NCBI RefSeq assembly: GCF_002795245.1 | Contig: NZ_PGVG01000029.1 | Coordinates: 1 to 64,000, forward strand | Direction of reading: 5' to 3' | Source: Bradyrhizobium forestalis | GTDB taxonomy: Bacteria > Pseudomonadota > Alphaproteobacteria > Rhizobiales > Xanthobacteraceae | DNA: 64,000 nt | Shown: one piece after another, positions 25,643 through 36,073 of the stretch | How the letters are laid out: every line of letters starts with the position of its first letter | Numbering within the stretch: the first letter of the stretch is position 1 | Notes under the pieces: generated by a model | Databases searched by the model: none | What the model was told of the DNA's origin: nothing | What the model saw: the letters and a program-made list of their open reading frames with translations, nothing else | Translations under genes and position numbers: made by a program

Positions 25643-26333
25643 AGGCGAGCGCCACGGCGCCGACCAGAACCAGGCTGGTCGCCCAGACTACATCCAGATT
25701 GAACCAGCTGCGCGAGACGAACTTCAATCCCAGATAGCGGTAGACGAGCCAGGCCAGACATCCGCCGGCACCGACCATGGCGGCAACGTGCACCAGGGAC
25801 ACCAGCACCGCCATTCCGACACTTGCCTTCATCAACTCGCCCGCCGCCTGATGCCCGGCATCGAGCTCGAAGGCCTGACAGAGCCCGAGATAGATCGGCA
25901 CGAGCATCAAGGCGGCGCCGTGAGCAATGGCGACGGCAAACGACCAGAGCACCAATTGCGTCGGCGGAATGCGTGCCAGCGCACGGGGATGGCGCCGAAC
26001 GATCAACCGATAGACGCCGAAGCCGATGACGAGAAGGCTCGCGACCAGCTGGATCGGACGCTGCCACTCCGCCAGCACGAGCAGGAACGCGAATGGTAGC
26101 AGCACGAGCAGCGTTGCGAGGAGATGCCCGGCCGCCAGAGCCCACAAGGCGCGGAAGAGCGCGCGCGGGCTCTTGTCCATGAGCCCGGCCGAAACCGCGA
26201 GCGGCCATCCCATGCCCGGATTGACCCCGTGGTAGAGACCGCTCGCAACAAGCGCGAGCCACAGCCAGCCGAGTGCCGGGCTCGCGTGCCCCCAATCTAG
26301 ACCGACGGGTAGCAAAAGGAATCCGTCGAACAA
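25620..26333 (-). CDS. polytopic membrane protein, partner of SBP56-like gene
   Basis: About 237 residues if the TTG at 26333 is the start (AGGG about 6 nt upstream); no ATG occurs before residue 40, so the start is uncertain. About six hydrophobic segments carry histidines in conserved-looking places: ASGLYHGVNPGMGWPLAVSA, IAHGAALMLVPIYLGL and LVHVAAMVGAGGCLAWLVYR. The 5' end overlaps the SBP56-like gene by 37 nt and the 3' end overlaps the convergent DUF1045 gene by 23 nt. A metal or small-molecule transport role for the oxidase is possible but unproven. Confidence 0.75.
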   Translation of the reverse strand: MFDGFLLLPVGLDWGHASPALGWLWLALVASGLYHGVNPGMGWPLAVSAGLMDKSPRALFRALWALAAGHLLATLLVLLPFAFLLVLAEWQRPIQLVASLLVIGFGVYRLIVRRHPRALARIPPTQLVLWSFAVAIAHGAALMLVPIYLGLCQAFELDAGHQAAGELMKASVGMAVLVSLVHVAAMVGAGGCLAWLVYRYLGLKFVSRSWFNLDVVWATSLVLVGAVALAFNLVSWR

Positions 26334-27697
26334 TCGCCGCCCTCGAGCCTGATCTGGTGCGCACGATATCCGTCGGGGAAGCTCACGAAATAGTCCTTGT
26401 CGAGCTCGAGACCGCCGTTGCCACCGACATTGGCCATGACCTCCACGCCCGGAACCCCATCGGGATAGAACTGGTCGTCCCAGGTGGAATAGAGCGAATT
26501 GGTCCAGTACACGCGCCTGCCGTCGCGGCTGATCTCGACCATCTGCGGACCGGCCGCGAAGGCCTTGCCGTTCGGATGCGGCGTGCGGCGCGCGATGCCG
26601 CCGATGTGGACCGAGCCCGCATGCTTCGGCTTGCGCGGATCACTGACGTCGTACTGGCGCATTTCGCCCGTGCCCCAGCACGAGACATAGAGATACCGGT
26701 CATCCATCGACAGGTCGATGTCGGTCACCAGCGGCGGCACGGCGCCAAATCCCTGCAGCAGCGGCGGGAGCTTCTCCTTGGGCGCGGGCTCGGGCGGGAT
26801 CGTCGCCGTCTTCTCGGCATGGAATTTTCCGCCGTCGCGCCACCACGTCCAGATCGACGCTTCGAGGTTGGTGGTGTCGACCACGACGCCGACGAAGCCG
26901 TACTCGCGAACCGGATCGTGCGCGGGCCGCACCTCCAGCGCCATCTGATGATTGGCGCCGAGGTCGATGGTCTGGACGTTGCGCCGAGCGCGCAGATCCC
27001 AGAAGTGGAGGCGATGGCCATATTTATTCGCAAGCAGATCCTCCGGGACGATCCCGTTCTCGAACTGCGGCGGCAACGCCCATTCACTGGTCACCATGTA
27101 GTCGCGCGGCAGATTCCACCAGAAATCATAATGCAGGGTCTGCGGACCGCGATCGATCTCCCATCGTCCAAGCACCTCGAACGTCTCGCAATCCATGATG
27201 AAGACACCTGGAGGACCGTTGGTGCCGTCCTTGCCGCCGCCGCCGAGCGTGCTCACATAGATGCCGTCCGGCCCGCAATGGATGGTATGCGGCCGCGAAT
27301 AGCCGGTTTTCTTGAAGACTTCTTCTGGTTCGATGATCTTGTGGATCTTGGCTTGGGTCGGATCGGGCTTGGTGTCGATGATGTAGATCCGCGACGAGCG
27401 CAGCCCGGGGATGATGAGATAGCGCCGCTCGATGAAGGCATGTCCCGCGAGCGGCGACAAGGCGGAGGAGCAGGCATTCCAGCCGAAGTGATGAAACTCG
27501 TCGCCCTTGTTGGGCATCGTCACGGTGTGGACGATCTGGCTGTAGGTCGGCGATCCCGGCTTGACGTCGATGACCGCGAGAGCATCCGGCTTGGAGAAAT
27601 CCGGACTGAGCAGCAAGGTGTAGGCAAAGTTCTCCGCAGGCGCTTCCATCGCAAGCTTGGGCGATGCGTGAAAGGTGGGATCCGGCCTCATCGTCAT
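26297..27697 (-). CDS. selenium-binding protein 56 family / methanethiol oxidase-like
   Basis: 466 residues, the SBP56 length. Conserved text: DEFHHFGWNACSS near residue 66, RYLIIPGLRSSRIYIID, SRPHTIHCGPDGIYVSTLGG near 134, LHYDFWWNLPRDYMVTSEWA near 188 and LPPLVTDIDLSMDDRYLYVS-like text. Bacterial members include copper-dependent methanethiol oxidase, which turns methanethiol into formaldehyde, sulfide and peroxide. There is no signal peptide at the visible start (ATG 27697, ribosome site GGGAGG). Cotranscribed with the overlapping membrane protein gene. Confidence 0.88.
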   Translation of the reverse strand: MTMRPDPTFHASPKLAMEAPAENFAYTLLLSPDFSKPDALAVIDVKPGSPTYSQIVHTVTMPNKGDEFHHFGWNACSSALSPLAGHAFIERRYLIIPGLRSSRIYIIDTKPDPTQAKIHKIIEPEEVFKKTGYSRPHTIHCGPDGIYVSTLGGGGKDGTNGPPGVFIMDCETFEVLGRWEIDRGPQTLHYDFWWNLPRDYMVTSEWALPPQFENGIVPEDLLANKYGHRLHFWDLRARRNVQTIDLGANHQMALEVRPAHDPVREYGFVGVVVDTTNLEASIWTWWRDGGKFHAEKTATIPPEPAPKEKLPPLLQGFGAVPPLVTDIDLSMDDRYLYVSCWGTGEMRQYDVSDPRKPKHAGSVHIGGIARRTPHPNGKAFAAGPQMVEISRDGRRVYWTNSLYSTWDDQFYPDGVPGVEVMANVGGNGGLELDKDYFVSFPDGYRAHQIRLEGGDCSTDSFCYPSV

Positions 27698-28106
27698 GGC
27701 ACTGCCTCCCTGTTCTGTCGGTTCGCGCCAACCTGGCTCGGGATAACGGCAAAAGATGAGCTGTTACGCGATGTCTTGGGATTCTCCGCAGGGCCGGTTG
27801 GCCCGCGTACAATATGCCATCGCCGCGCTGCGCGAAACTGGCGGAATCGCGTTAATTCGACGCCTACGGCCGAATGCAAACCGGGGATCGGCGGAACACT
27901 CGTGCATCCCATTCAGGATCGTCCCTGCCTAGTGCGCAATTGCGCACGGGGCGCAGGGACCCATAACCACAGGGAGGGGTTGTGGTGCAAGACTAGTAAC
28001 TCCGAGTCTTCGCCAAACTTCTCCCTGTAGCTATGGGTCCCGGATCGGCGCGCGCTTGTCCGGGACGACAGCGGAGATGCCTAGCCGCAGCGGAGCGAGT
28101 GGCGCG
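27698..28106. other. intergenic region, 409 bp, with inverted repeat
   Basis: Upstream region of the SBP56-like gene and downstream region of the DapA-like gene. Apart from the inverted repeat at 27956-28041 and a small TGCGCAATTGCGCA palindrome at 27933-27946, nothing gene-like is visible. Confidence 0.5.
27956..28041. repeat. inverted-repeat intergenic element (GGGACCCATA type)
   Basis: Left arm GGGACCCATAACCACAGGGA and g, right arm reverse complement GGGACCCATAGCTACAGGGA and g: 21-bp arms with 2 mismatches, 44-nt centre containing GACT..AGTC. I recall this kind of element in many Bradyrhizobium intergenic spaces. It can fold as a large hairpin. Confidence 0.7.
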
Positions 28107-29045
28107 TTACTTCCCCCACCGCAGCGCCAGCGCGTCGCGCTCCTTGGCGAGCTCGAGCAACCCTGCCCGCGTTGCCGGATGCAACGGCTGGAGCGGATGA
28201 CGCACCGCGTCCGATTTAATCACACCGCCGGCCTGCATCATGACCTTGCAGGCGATCAGGCCGCATTGGCGGTTCTCGTAGTTGATCAGCGGCAGCCAGC
28301 GTTCGTAAGCGGCCTTCGCCTCCTCCCGCTTGCCGGCGAAATAGGGATCGATGATCTGGCGGATGCCGTCGGGATAGCCGCCGCCGGTCATCGCGCCGGT
28401 GGCGCCGGCGTCGAGATCGGCGAGTAGCGTGATCGCCTCCTCGCCGTCCCAGGGACCCTCGATGTCCTTGCCGCCGGCCTCGATCAGGCTGCGGAGCTTT
28501 GCAGCCGCGCCGGGCACCTCGATCTTGAAATAGCGGATGTTGGAGAAGTCGCGCGACAGCCGCGCCAGCAGCTCGACCGAGAGCGGCGTGCCCGCCACCG
28601 GCGCGTCCTGGATCATGACGGGAATATTGATCGCGCCGGAGAGCACCTTGAAGAATTCGACGATGCCCTTCTCCGGGACCCGGAAGGTGGCGCCGTGATA
28701 GGGCGGCATCACCATCACCATGGCGGCGCCGGCCGCCTCGGCCTGCTTGCTGCGCGCCGCGCACACGGCCGAGCTGAAATGCGTGGTGGTGACGATCACG
28801 GGAACCCGGCCGGCCACATGTTCCAGCACCGCATGCATCACGGTCTCGCGCTCAGCGTCGGTGAGCACGAACTGCTCGGAGAAATTGGCGAGGATGCAGA
28901 TGCCGTGCGAGCCGGCATCGATCATGAAATCGATACAGCGGCGCTGGCCCTCGAGGTCGAGCTCGCCGCGCTCATCGAAGATGGTGGGCGCGACCGGGAA
29001 CACGCCGCGATAGGGGCGCTGGGCCTTGTGTGGGGTGACCGGCAT
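28107..29045 (-). CDS. dihydrodipicolinate synthase/N-acetylneuraminate lyase family protein
   Basis: 312 residues from ATG 29045 (ribosome site GGAGAG); another ATG four codons upstream is less well placed. DapA-type TIM barrel: PYRGVFPVAPTIFDERGELD near residue 7, the tyrosine region MVMPPYHGATF near 130 and a candidate Schiff-base lysine in IRYFKIEVPGAAAK near 170. The sequence lacks close resemblance to housekeeping DapA; the family includes aldolases for sugar acids and other keto acids. It stands alone between repeat-filled gaps. Confidence 0.82.
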   Translation of the reverse strand: MPVTPHKAQRPYRGVFPVAPTIFDERGELDLEGQRRCIDFMIDAGSHGICILANFSEQFVLTDAERETVMHAVLEHVAGRVPVIVTTTHFSSAVCAARSKQAEAAGAAMVMVMPPYHGATFRVPEKGIVEFFKVLSGAINIPVMIQDAPVAGTPLSVELLARLSRDFSNIRYFKIEVPGAAAKLRSLIEAGGKDIEGPWDGEEAITLLADLDAGATGAMTGGGYPDGIRQIIDPYFAGKREEAKAAYERWLPLINYENRQCGLIACKVMMQAGGVIKSDAVRHPLQPLHPATRAGLLELAKERDALALRWGK

Positions 29046-29184
29046 CGAACTCTCCATCCCTGATGTGTCTTACGTCTGCTGCCGCGCTTGCGAGCGAGGC
29101 GTGACACATGTACCCGTCGCGCGGACCGGCGGCAATGCCCGCGCGACGTTGGATGGAGAACTGAGAGGAAGTCCGCTCGCGGCC

Positions 29185-29305
29185 ATCCTTCGAGACGCCC
29201 GCCTACGGCGAGCCCTCAGGATGAGGTCTCGGTCCGTGGCCAAATATCAGACCCTCATGGTGAGGAGCCCGCCAAAGCGGGCGTCTCGAACCATGCAGGC
29301 CGAGC
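29185..29305. repeat. palindromic intergenic repeat, CATCCTTCGAGACGCCC type
   Basis: CCATCCTTCGAGACGCCCGC...CCTCAGGATGAGG, then CCTCATGGTGAGG and GCCCGC-caaa-GCGGGC with GTCTCGAACCATG. Same family as 247-291 and 35905-36030. The 29046-29332 gap otherwise looks empty. Confidence 0.65.
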
Positions 29306-29332
29306 ACACTCGGTCACCTTTCAACTGCCACA

Positions 29333-31414
29333 TTACGCGGTCTTCACCGCTCCCAAAAAGCCCTCGACCGCGACGCGGAGACGATCGGCGTCGGCGGACA
29401 TCTTCTTGACGGAGTCCGACAGCACCGTGCCGGCGTTACCGGTCTCCTGGTTCAGCCGCGCGACGCTGCCGATGGTGTCGGTGACCTCGCGGGTGCCTTG
29501 CGCGGCCTGCTGGAAGTTGCGCGAGATCTCGGTGGTGGCCGCGCGCTGCTGCTCGACCGCGGCGGCAATCGCCGTCATCTTCTCGTCGATGCCGCTGATG
29601 GCGCCGCCGATGGAGCGGATCGCGGCCACCGCCTGGCCGGTGGCGCCCTGGATTTCCTCGACCTGGCGCGAGATCTCTTCCGTGGCCGTCGCGGTCTGCG
29701 CCGCGAGGCTCTTGACCTCGCCGGCGACGACGGCAAAGCCGCGGCCGGCCTCGCCGGCGCGCGCCGCCTCGATGGTGGCGTTCAGCGCCAGAAGGTTGGT
29801 CTGGGCGGCAATCGCGTTGATCATCTTCACGACTTCGCCAATCCGGCTTGCGGTCTGATCGAGGATCTCGACCGTCGCGTTGGTCTGCTCGGCCTGTGCC
29901 ACGGCCTCGCGGGCCTCGCGCGCGCTCGACTGCACCTGCGCGGAGATCTCGCCGACGGAGGCGGAGAGTTCTTCCGTCGCGGCCGCGATGGTCTCGAGAT
30001 TGTTGGTGGCCTGCTCGGCCGCGGAGGAGACCGCCGCAGTCTGGCTGCCCGATTCCGAGACCAGCGAGCGCACGCCGGCCGCCGTGGCGTCGAGCTCCCG
30101 CGTCGAGGCCACGACGCTGTGAATCACCGCCTGCACGGTGTCGTCGAAGCTGCGGCAGGCCGCATCGACGGTGCCGGAGCGAGCGAGCTGAAGCGCCTGC
30201 TGCGCTTCACGTTCCTGGCCGAGGCGTTCGGCGGTCGCCGCGCTTTCGCGCAGGCTTTCGAGCGCCGCAGCCATGGTGCCGAACTCGTCGGGATGACGTG
30301 ATTGCGGCACCGGCGTCGCATAGTCGCGCCCGCTGATGCGCGCGATGGCATCGAGGATGGCGCGCACCGGCCGCATGAGGCGAGTGCGCACCACGAACAC
30401 GCCGGCCAGGGTCACGGCCAGCGCGAGCAGGAACGCGAACGACTGCACGATGAGATTGGTCAGGGCTTTCGCCTGCACCGCCTCGGCGCGCGCGATCGAC
30501 AGGTCGAGCGCCTTGTTGGCGACCGCGACGATGGACGCAAAGGGCGACTGGCACAACGCGTTCCATTCCGAGGCGGGCATCGCGGGACGACCGCTGCCGT
30601 CGAAGGACTTGGTCAGCTCACCGATCCGCTTGAGGACGCCGTCGGTCTTGGCGCGCGCCTCCTTGGCCGTGTTGACGAGGTCCGCCGTCACGTCAGGCGC
30701 GGCCAGCAGCTCCTCCATGCCGGTCCAGCCGGCGGTGACGATGCCGTTCCAGCCGGCCACGGTCTGCTTCTGGGTTTCGTCGAGCGGCTTGCTGGCGTTG
30801 ACGTTCGGCCGCAACGTCGAGCACTGGATGCCGTAACGGTCGCGCACCTGCCAGGCGAGGCGGCGGGCCTGGATCATGCGGGCGATGAAGGGATCGTTCG
30901 TCCAGGCGCTGTTCGACACCGCGGTGGAGGCCAGGTTGGCGGTCTCGATCACCTTGGTGACGGAATCGTACCAGATGCTGGTACGCTCCAGCTTGCGCTC
31001 GGCGCGCGGCAGCTTCGCCTCGTCGTAGAACAGCTGAAATTTCGGCGCAGCCTCGCTCCAGCGCTGCTTCAGCGTGCTGGCGAGCTCGTCGCGGCGGGCG
31101 AATTCGACGGTCGCGAGCGCCGCGATGATGGCGTCGAAGCCGGCCTGCTCGGCCTTCTCGGCGGCGCCGAGCTTGGCGCGAGGATCGTCCTCGCCGAGCA
31201 GCGCGCTCTGGGCATCGCCGCGATTGTTGCGTAACGCCAGCACGCCATGGAAAATCGCCTTGTCGGCATTCGCGAGCCGTTCGGTCTCCAGACTGTCGCT
31301 GTAGCGGCCGAATGCTCCGAACATCTGGATCGCCGTGCTGGTCAGCGCGCCGGCGGCCAGCAGTGTCATCAGAACCAGGAGGAGCGTGCTTACCGATTTC
31401 TTAAAAACTGACAT
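29333..31414 (-). CDS. methyl-accepting chemotaxis protein
   Basis: 693 residues: cytoplasmic tip, membrane segment about 7-29, periplasmic sensor about 30-310, second membrane segment about 312-335 (FAFLLALAVTLAGVFVVRTR), HAMP about 336-390 (LMRPVRAILDAIARISGRDY), and a signalling domain with the hairpin tip IAAQTNLLALNATIEAARAG and GRGFAVVAGEVKSLA. The ligand is unknown. No che genes are adjacent, so it is an orphan receptor feeding a distant chemotaxis array. Confidence 0.93.
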   Translation of the reverse strand: MSVFKKSVSTLLLVLMTLLAAGALTSTAIQMFGAFGRYSDSLETERLANADKAIFHGVLALRNNRGDAQSALLGEDDPRAKLGAAEKAEQAGFDAIIAALATVEFARRDELASTLKQRWSEAAPKFQLFYDEAKLPRAERKLERTSIWYDSVTKVIETANLASTAVSNSAWTNDPFIARMIQARRLAWQVRDRYGIQCSTLRPNVNASKPLDETQKQTVAGWNGIVTAGWTGMEELLAAPDVTADLVNTAKEARAKTDGVLKRIGELTKSFDGSGRPAMPASEWNALCQSPFASIVAVANKALDLSIARAEAVQAKALTNLIVQSFAFLLALAVTLAGVFVVRTRLMRPVRAILDAIARISGRDYATPVPQSRHPDEFGTMAAALESLRESAATAERLGQEREAQQALQLARSGTVDAACRSFDDTVQAVIHSVVASTRELDATAAGVRSLVSESGSQTAAVSSAAEQATNNLETIAAATEELSASVGEISAQVQSSAREAREAVAQAEQTNATVEILDQTASRIGEVVKMINAIAAQTNLLALNATIEAARAGEAGRGFAVVAGEVKSLAAQTATATEEISRQVEEIQGATGQAVAAIRSIGGAISGIDEKMTAIAAAVEQQRAATTEISRNFQQAAQGTREVTDTIGSVARLNQETGNAGTVLSDSVKKMSADADRLRVAVEGFLGAVKTA

Positions 31415-31530
31415 GGACCAAAAGACCTACTCGTCACGAGCGGTCATCTTGCATGGTGACATGCCAAAGTTTCGTTAAGGTTTATATCGAATGATAAGCG
31501 CCTCGGAGTCGCCCGCCCTCTTGGACCGTC

Positions 31531-32301
31531 TCACGCCACCTTCGTGAAGTCCGGCGGACGGCGCTCGGCAAATGCCGTGAACGCCTCGCGCGCCTCGGCG
31601 GTGCGCAGGCGCTGCGCGAACTGCTCGCCTTCGGCCTGCATCTGCGCGACCAGCGCTTCGCCGTTGCGCATCAGCCGCTTGGTCGCGATGAGGGCACCGG
31701 CCGGCTGGCGGGCGAGACGCTGCGCGAGGGCAAGCGCCTCGGCTTCGAGCTTGTCGAGCGGCACCACGCGGTTGGCGAGGCCCCATTCCAGCGCCGACTT
31801 TGCCGGCACGGTCTCGCCGAGCGCGAACATCTCATAGGCGCGCGCATAGCCGATGCGCGCCGGCATCAGCAGGCTGGAGGCGGCCTCCGGCACCAGCGCG
31901 AGGCTGACGAAGGGCGTCGACAATTGCGCGTCGTCGGCGAGCACGACGAGATCGCAATGCAGCAGCATCGTGGTGCCGACGCCGACGGCACGGCCCTGCA
32001 CGGCTGCGACCAGCGGCCGGGTGCAGCGCGCCAGCGACTGGATGAAGCGCACGACGTTGCGGCTGCCTTCGGACTTGCCGGCTGCGACTGCGGCGAACTC
32101 GCCGACGTCATTGCCGGCGGTGAACATGTCGCCCTCGCCGCGGATCAGGATCACGCGGGCCGACGGATCGAACTCGGCGGATTCGATTGCGTCCGCGAGC
32201 TTGCCGTACATCGCATCGGTCAGCGCGTTCTTCTTGTCGGGGCGGGCCAGCGTGAGGGTGAGGATGCCGCCATTGTTCTCGATCCGGACATGCTCGGTCA
32301 T
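31531..32301 (-). CDS. enoyl-CoA hydratase/isomerase (crotonase) family
   Basis: 256 residues from ATG 32301, overlapping the MarR stop by ATGA. Crotonase landmarks are LTLARPDKKNALTDAMYGKL, the oxyanion MFTAGNDVGEF near residue 62, GRAVGVGTTMLLHCDLVV near 100 and LALVPEAASSLLMP near 130. The first catalytic glutamate of classical hydratases is not evident, while the PE glutamate is present, a pattern nearer to enoyl-CoA isomerases. Likely in CoA-linked aromatic or fatty acid breakdown under the adjacent MarR regulator. Confidence 0.88.
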   Translation of the reverse strand: MTEHVRIENNGGILTLTLARPDKKNALTDAMYGKLADAIESAEFDPSARVILIRGEGDMFTAGNDVGEFAAVAAGKSEGSRNVVRFIQSLARCTRPLVAAVQGRAVGVGTTMLLHCDLVVLADDAQLSTPFVSLALVPEAASSLLMPARIGYARAYEMFALGETVPAKSALEWGLANRVVPLDKLEAEALALAQRLARQPAGALIATKRLMRNGEALVAQMQAEGEQFAQRLRTAEAREAFTAFAERRPPDFTKVA

Positions 32302-32747
32302 TCGTCTGCTCCTCTTGGAAATTTGTCCTGAATGCTCGTCAGCCAGCGCGCGACGATGTCGATTTCCGCAGCCGAAAATCCTTCCGTCAGCGCCGCGTTG
32401 ACCTCGGCCGCGCTGGCCTTCGCCTGCGCCAGCGCGGTGCGACCCTTCGGCGTCAGCCAGATACGCCAGGCGCGGCCATCCTCGCGGTCGGCTCGCCGCT
32501 CGATCAGTTTTGCCGCCGCCGTGCGGTCGACGAGCCCGGAAATGCCGGCCGGGCCAAGATCGAGCGCCGCGCCCGCCTCGCCCATCAGCACGCCGTCCTG
32601 TCGGCCGAGGATGAACAATAGCCCGGCCTGCGCCGGCGTCACCTCGCTCTCGGGCCGCGCCGCCATCCATCGCTGCAACCGGCGGTGCGCGACGCTCAAC
32701 AGGTAGATCAGCCGATGATGCCGCGCGCCAGCTTCTTTATTTCGCAT
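32298..32747 (-). CDS. MarR family transcriptional regulator
   Basis: 149 residues with the MarR winged helix: LLFILGRQDGVLMGEAGAAL, then LGPAGISGLVDRTAAAKLIE and RRADREDGRAWRIWLTPKGR wing. Its start codon lies at the centre of a perfect palindrome, suggesting tight autoregulation. Coupled with the crotonase gene; upstream is a tannase/feruloyl esterase gene on the same strand, so an aromatic CoA-thioester effector is plausible. Confidence 0.9.
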   Translation of the reverse strand: MRNKEAGARHHRLIYLLSVAHRRLQRWMAARPESEVTPAQAGLLFILGRQDGVLMGEAGAALDLGPAGISGLVDRTAAAKLIERRADREDGRAWRIWLTPKGRTALAQAKASAAEVNAALTEGFSAAEIDIVARWLTSIQDKFPRGADE

Positions 32748-32755
32748 GCGAAATA
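32738..32755. promoter_or_regulatory. perfect 18-bp palindrome, likely MarR operator
   Basis: TATTTCGCATGCGAAATA is a perfect palindrome centred on the ATG of the MarR gene (minus-strand ATG at 32747-32745). MarR proteins bind such short palindromes. Confidence 0.78.
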
Positions 32756-32795
32756 TCTAGTCGAACGCGAGGCGGTTGTCAAACGAGCCGTTTCG

Positions 32796-34457
32796 CTACG
32801 GCGCGCAGGTAAAGCTCGAAGCCGCGGTCACTGGGCCGCTCTTGTAGTGCGGCCAAGCCGGCCAGCGGCACAACGGCAGCGCGCGCGTCACCGCAAACGA
32901 CGGCGCCTCGAGCTTCTGCTCGGCAACCTCGAGATCGCCGGGCGCCTTGCCCTGCTCGACCCAGTCGAGCAGCACGCTCAGCATGTCGACATTGGCCGGC
33001 GCGCCGGAGCCGACATGGTCGACGCCGGGCGCGGTGTAGAGCCGCGCGAACTCGGCGGTCTCGGCCTTGCCCATCTTGCGCTCGACGCTCTCGAAATAGC
33101 GGATGCCGGCATAGGGGCTCTGCGCATAGTCGGCCATGTGCTCGAGCATGATCAGCCGGCCGCCCCGCGCGCGGAAACGGCTGAGATCGGGATCCGTCGA
33201 ATCCATCAGGCTGGACACCTCGAGCAGCCGCGCCTTGTGCTCTTCAGGCTTGTAGGTGGTGACGTCGAGCTTGGGATCGCGCGCGAACACATATTGAATG
33301 CCGCCAGCGCCATAGATCCAGGCGATGCCGTTGTTCGGCGCAGGTGGCTGCGCCGGCGGCGCGGTGCCGAGCCACCAGGCGACCCAGCCGCCGGTCGGCC
33401 CGATCGCCGGCGTATCCTCGCCCGACACGCCCCAGCCCGGATAGTCATCGAGACCATTGGCGAGCGAGAACGGGAATTTGTAGGTCGCGTGCAGCGTGTT
33501 GATCGCCTTGATCTGCTCATCAGTGAGACACTGATCGCCGCTCTTGCCCGCCGCGCAGCGCAGCGTCTCGACCTTGAATGCCGCCTTGCAGGTGACGGGA
33601 TCCTGCACCAGCGCGTCGTCGGAGCCGTCGGCCTTGTCGCAAGCCACGCGCACTGCGTCGGCGACGAGCTTCACCTGCGCCGGATTGATCCAGCCCTCAC
33701 CCATGGTGACGAGGCCCGAGCGCGTGCCGGCATGCTGCAAGCCGACCCAATTGATGACCGGCACGCGGGCGAAGATGCCGTCGAAATCGTCGGGGTAGCG
33801 CTGCGCCATGGTGAGGCCTTCGCGGCCGCCTTCGGACGAGCCCATGAAGTACATCTTCTCCGGCTTCTTGCCGTAGGCGCGCTGCATCAGCGCAGCGGTC
33901 GCGTCGCGCACCTTCTTGTAGGCGCGATGGGCGAAATTCTCGAAGGCCTCGTCGTTCAGCGCGAAAAGCTGCGGCGGCTCGCCCGGCTTGGATTCGTGGC
34001 CGGAGTCCGTGCCGTAGGTGACGAAGCCGCGCGCGAGCGGCGACGGCTTGTCGAAGGGATAGGCCGGCGGCAGCGCAAGTCCCGTGATCAGCACGCCGTT
34101 GAAGCCGCCGCCGCCATATTGCAGCGAGCGACCGTTCCATTCGACGGGAAGATTGACCTGGAATTTGATCGGCGGCGCCTTGGAATCGGTGGGGTCGATA
34201 TGAGCGAGCACCTTGCAGAAGCGCGGATTGGCCGGCGTGATGCGCCCCGACGGGGTGGGTCCACGTTCGGCAACGGCGAGTTGCGAGGATGTCTGCAGCG
34301 TCGCGGAATCGATCTTTACGGTGTCAGTGCCGCCAACGAGCCCCTTGCAGACCGTGTCCGCATCCTCCGCCAATGTCATGGCGAACGCGGCGTCCGCGCT
34401 CAGCGCAGCCGCCGTCCCCACGAGCCATGCGCACAGCTTCGCCCTCGTCAGCGTCAT
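32796..34457 (-). CDS. tannase/feruloyl esterase family protein, secreted
   Basis: 553 residues from ATG 34457 (site GGTGG at 5 nt; a GTG three codons upstream is possible). Signal peptide MTLTRAKLCAWLVGTAAALS, ending near AFAM. Esterase landmarks are YGTDSGHESKPGEPP, the nucleophile in MGSSEGGREGLTMAQRYPDD near residue 216, the acid loop with D in the FRARGGRLIMLEHMADY region and the histidine in GVDHVGSGAP near 505. Cysteines CRAAGKSGDQC-like in the middle fit the conserved disulfides. It hydrolyses aromatic esters outside the cytoplasm; the exact substrate is not known. Confidence 0.88.
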   Translation of the reverse strand: MTLTRAKLCAWLVGTAAALSADAAFAMTLAEDADTVCKGLVGGTDTVKIDSATLQTSSQLAVAERGPTPSGRITPANPRFCKVLAHIDPTDSKAPPIKFQVNLPVEWNGRSLQYGGGGFNGVLITGLALPPAYPFDKPSPLARGFVTYGTDSGHESKPGEPPQLFALNDEAFENFAHRAYKKVRDATAALMQRAYGKKPEKMYFMGSSEGGREGLTMAQRYPDDFDGIFARVPVINWVGLQHAGTRSGLVTMGEGWINPAQVKLVADAVRVACDKADGSDDALVQDPVTCKAAFKVETLRCAAGKSGDQCLTDEQIKAINTLHATYKFPFSLANGLDDYPGWGVSGEDTPAIGPTGGWVAWWLGTAPPAQPPAPNNGIAWIYGAGGIQYVFARDPKLDVTTYKPEEHKARLLEVSSLMDSTDPDLSRFRARGGRLIMLEHMADYAQSPYAGIRYFESVERKMGKAETAEFARLYTAPGVDHVGSGAPANVDMLSVLLDWVEQGKAPGDLEVAEQKLEAPSFAVTRALPLCRWPAWPHYKSGPVTAASSFTCAP

Positions 34458-34538
34458 CGTTTCCACCCAGCTTTTTTGTTTGTTCGATCTGTAGGAGACC
34501 GCATTGAACGCGACCTCCTGCCGGCCGTCAACAAGCCT

Positions 34539-35783
<1,245 letters not shown>

Positions 35784-35904
35784 GGAATCTCCGTAAGTAG
35801 CAGCTTTGCCGCAGCTCATAGACCGCCGACGGTGCGCGGCACAATAGGGCTTGGATACGGGGAGGAGACGGCGGGGTAGATAAGCTTGGCACCCTGCTAG
35901 TTCC

Positions 35905-36030
35905 GTCATCCTGAGGTGCGAGTGGCGCGATGCGCAGCTTCGCGCCGGGAGCCTCGAAGGATGAACGGCCTCGATGCAGCCGGGCCGTCGCCCTTCGAGG
36001 GCCGCTAAGGAGCGGCCACCTCAGGGTGAC
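35905..36030. repeat. palindromic intergenic repeat, CATCCTGAGG type
   Basis: TCATCCTGAGGTGCGAGTGGCG...CGAAGGATG, followed by CGGCC..GGCCG and CCTTCGAGG..CACCTCAGGGTGACGG; the outermost CCGTCATCCTGAGGTG and CACCTCAGGGTGACGG are complementary with one mismatch. Lies between serA and the rhodanese gene. Confidence 0.7.
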
Positions 36031-36073
36031 GGTGATGGAGTAGTGCTCGGTCCAGCGCGCGTTTAGCCCGGTC

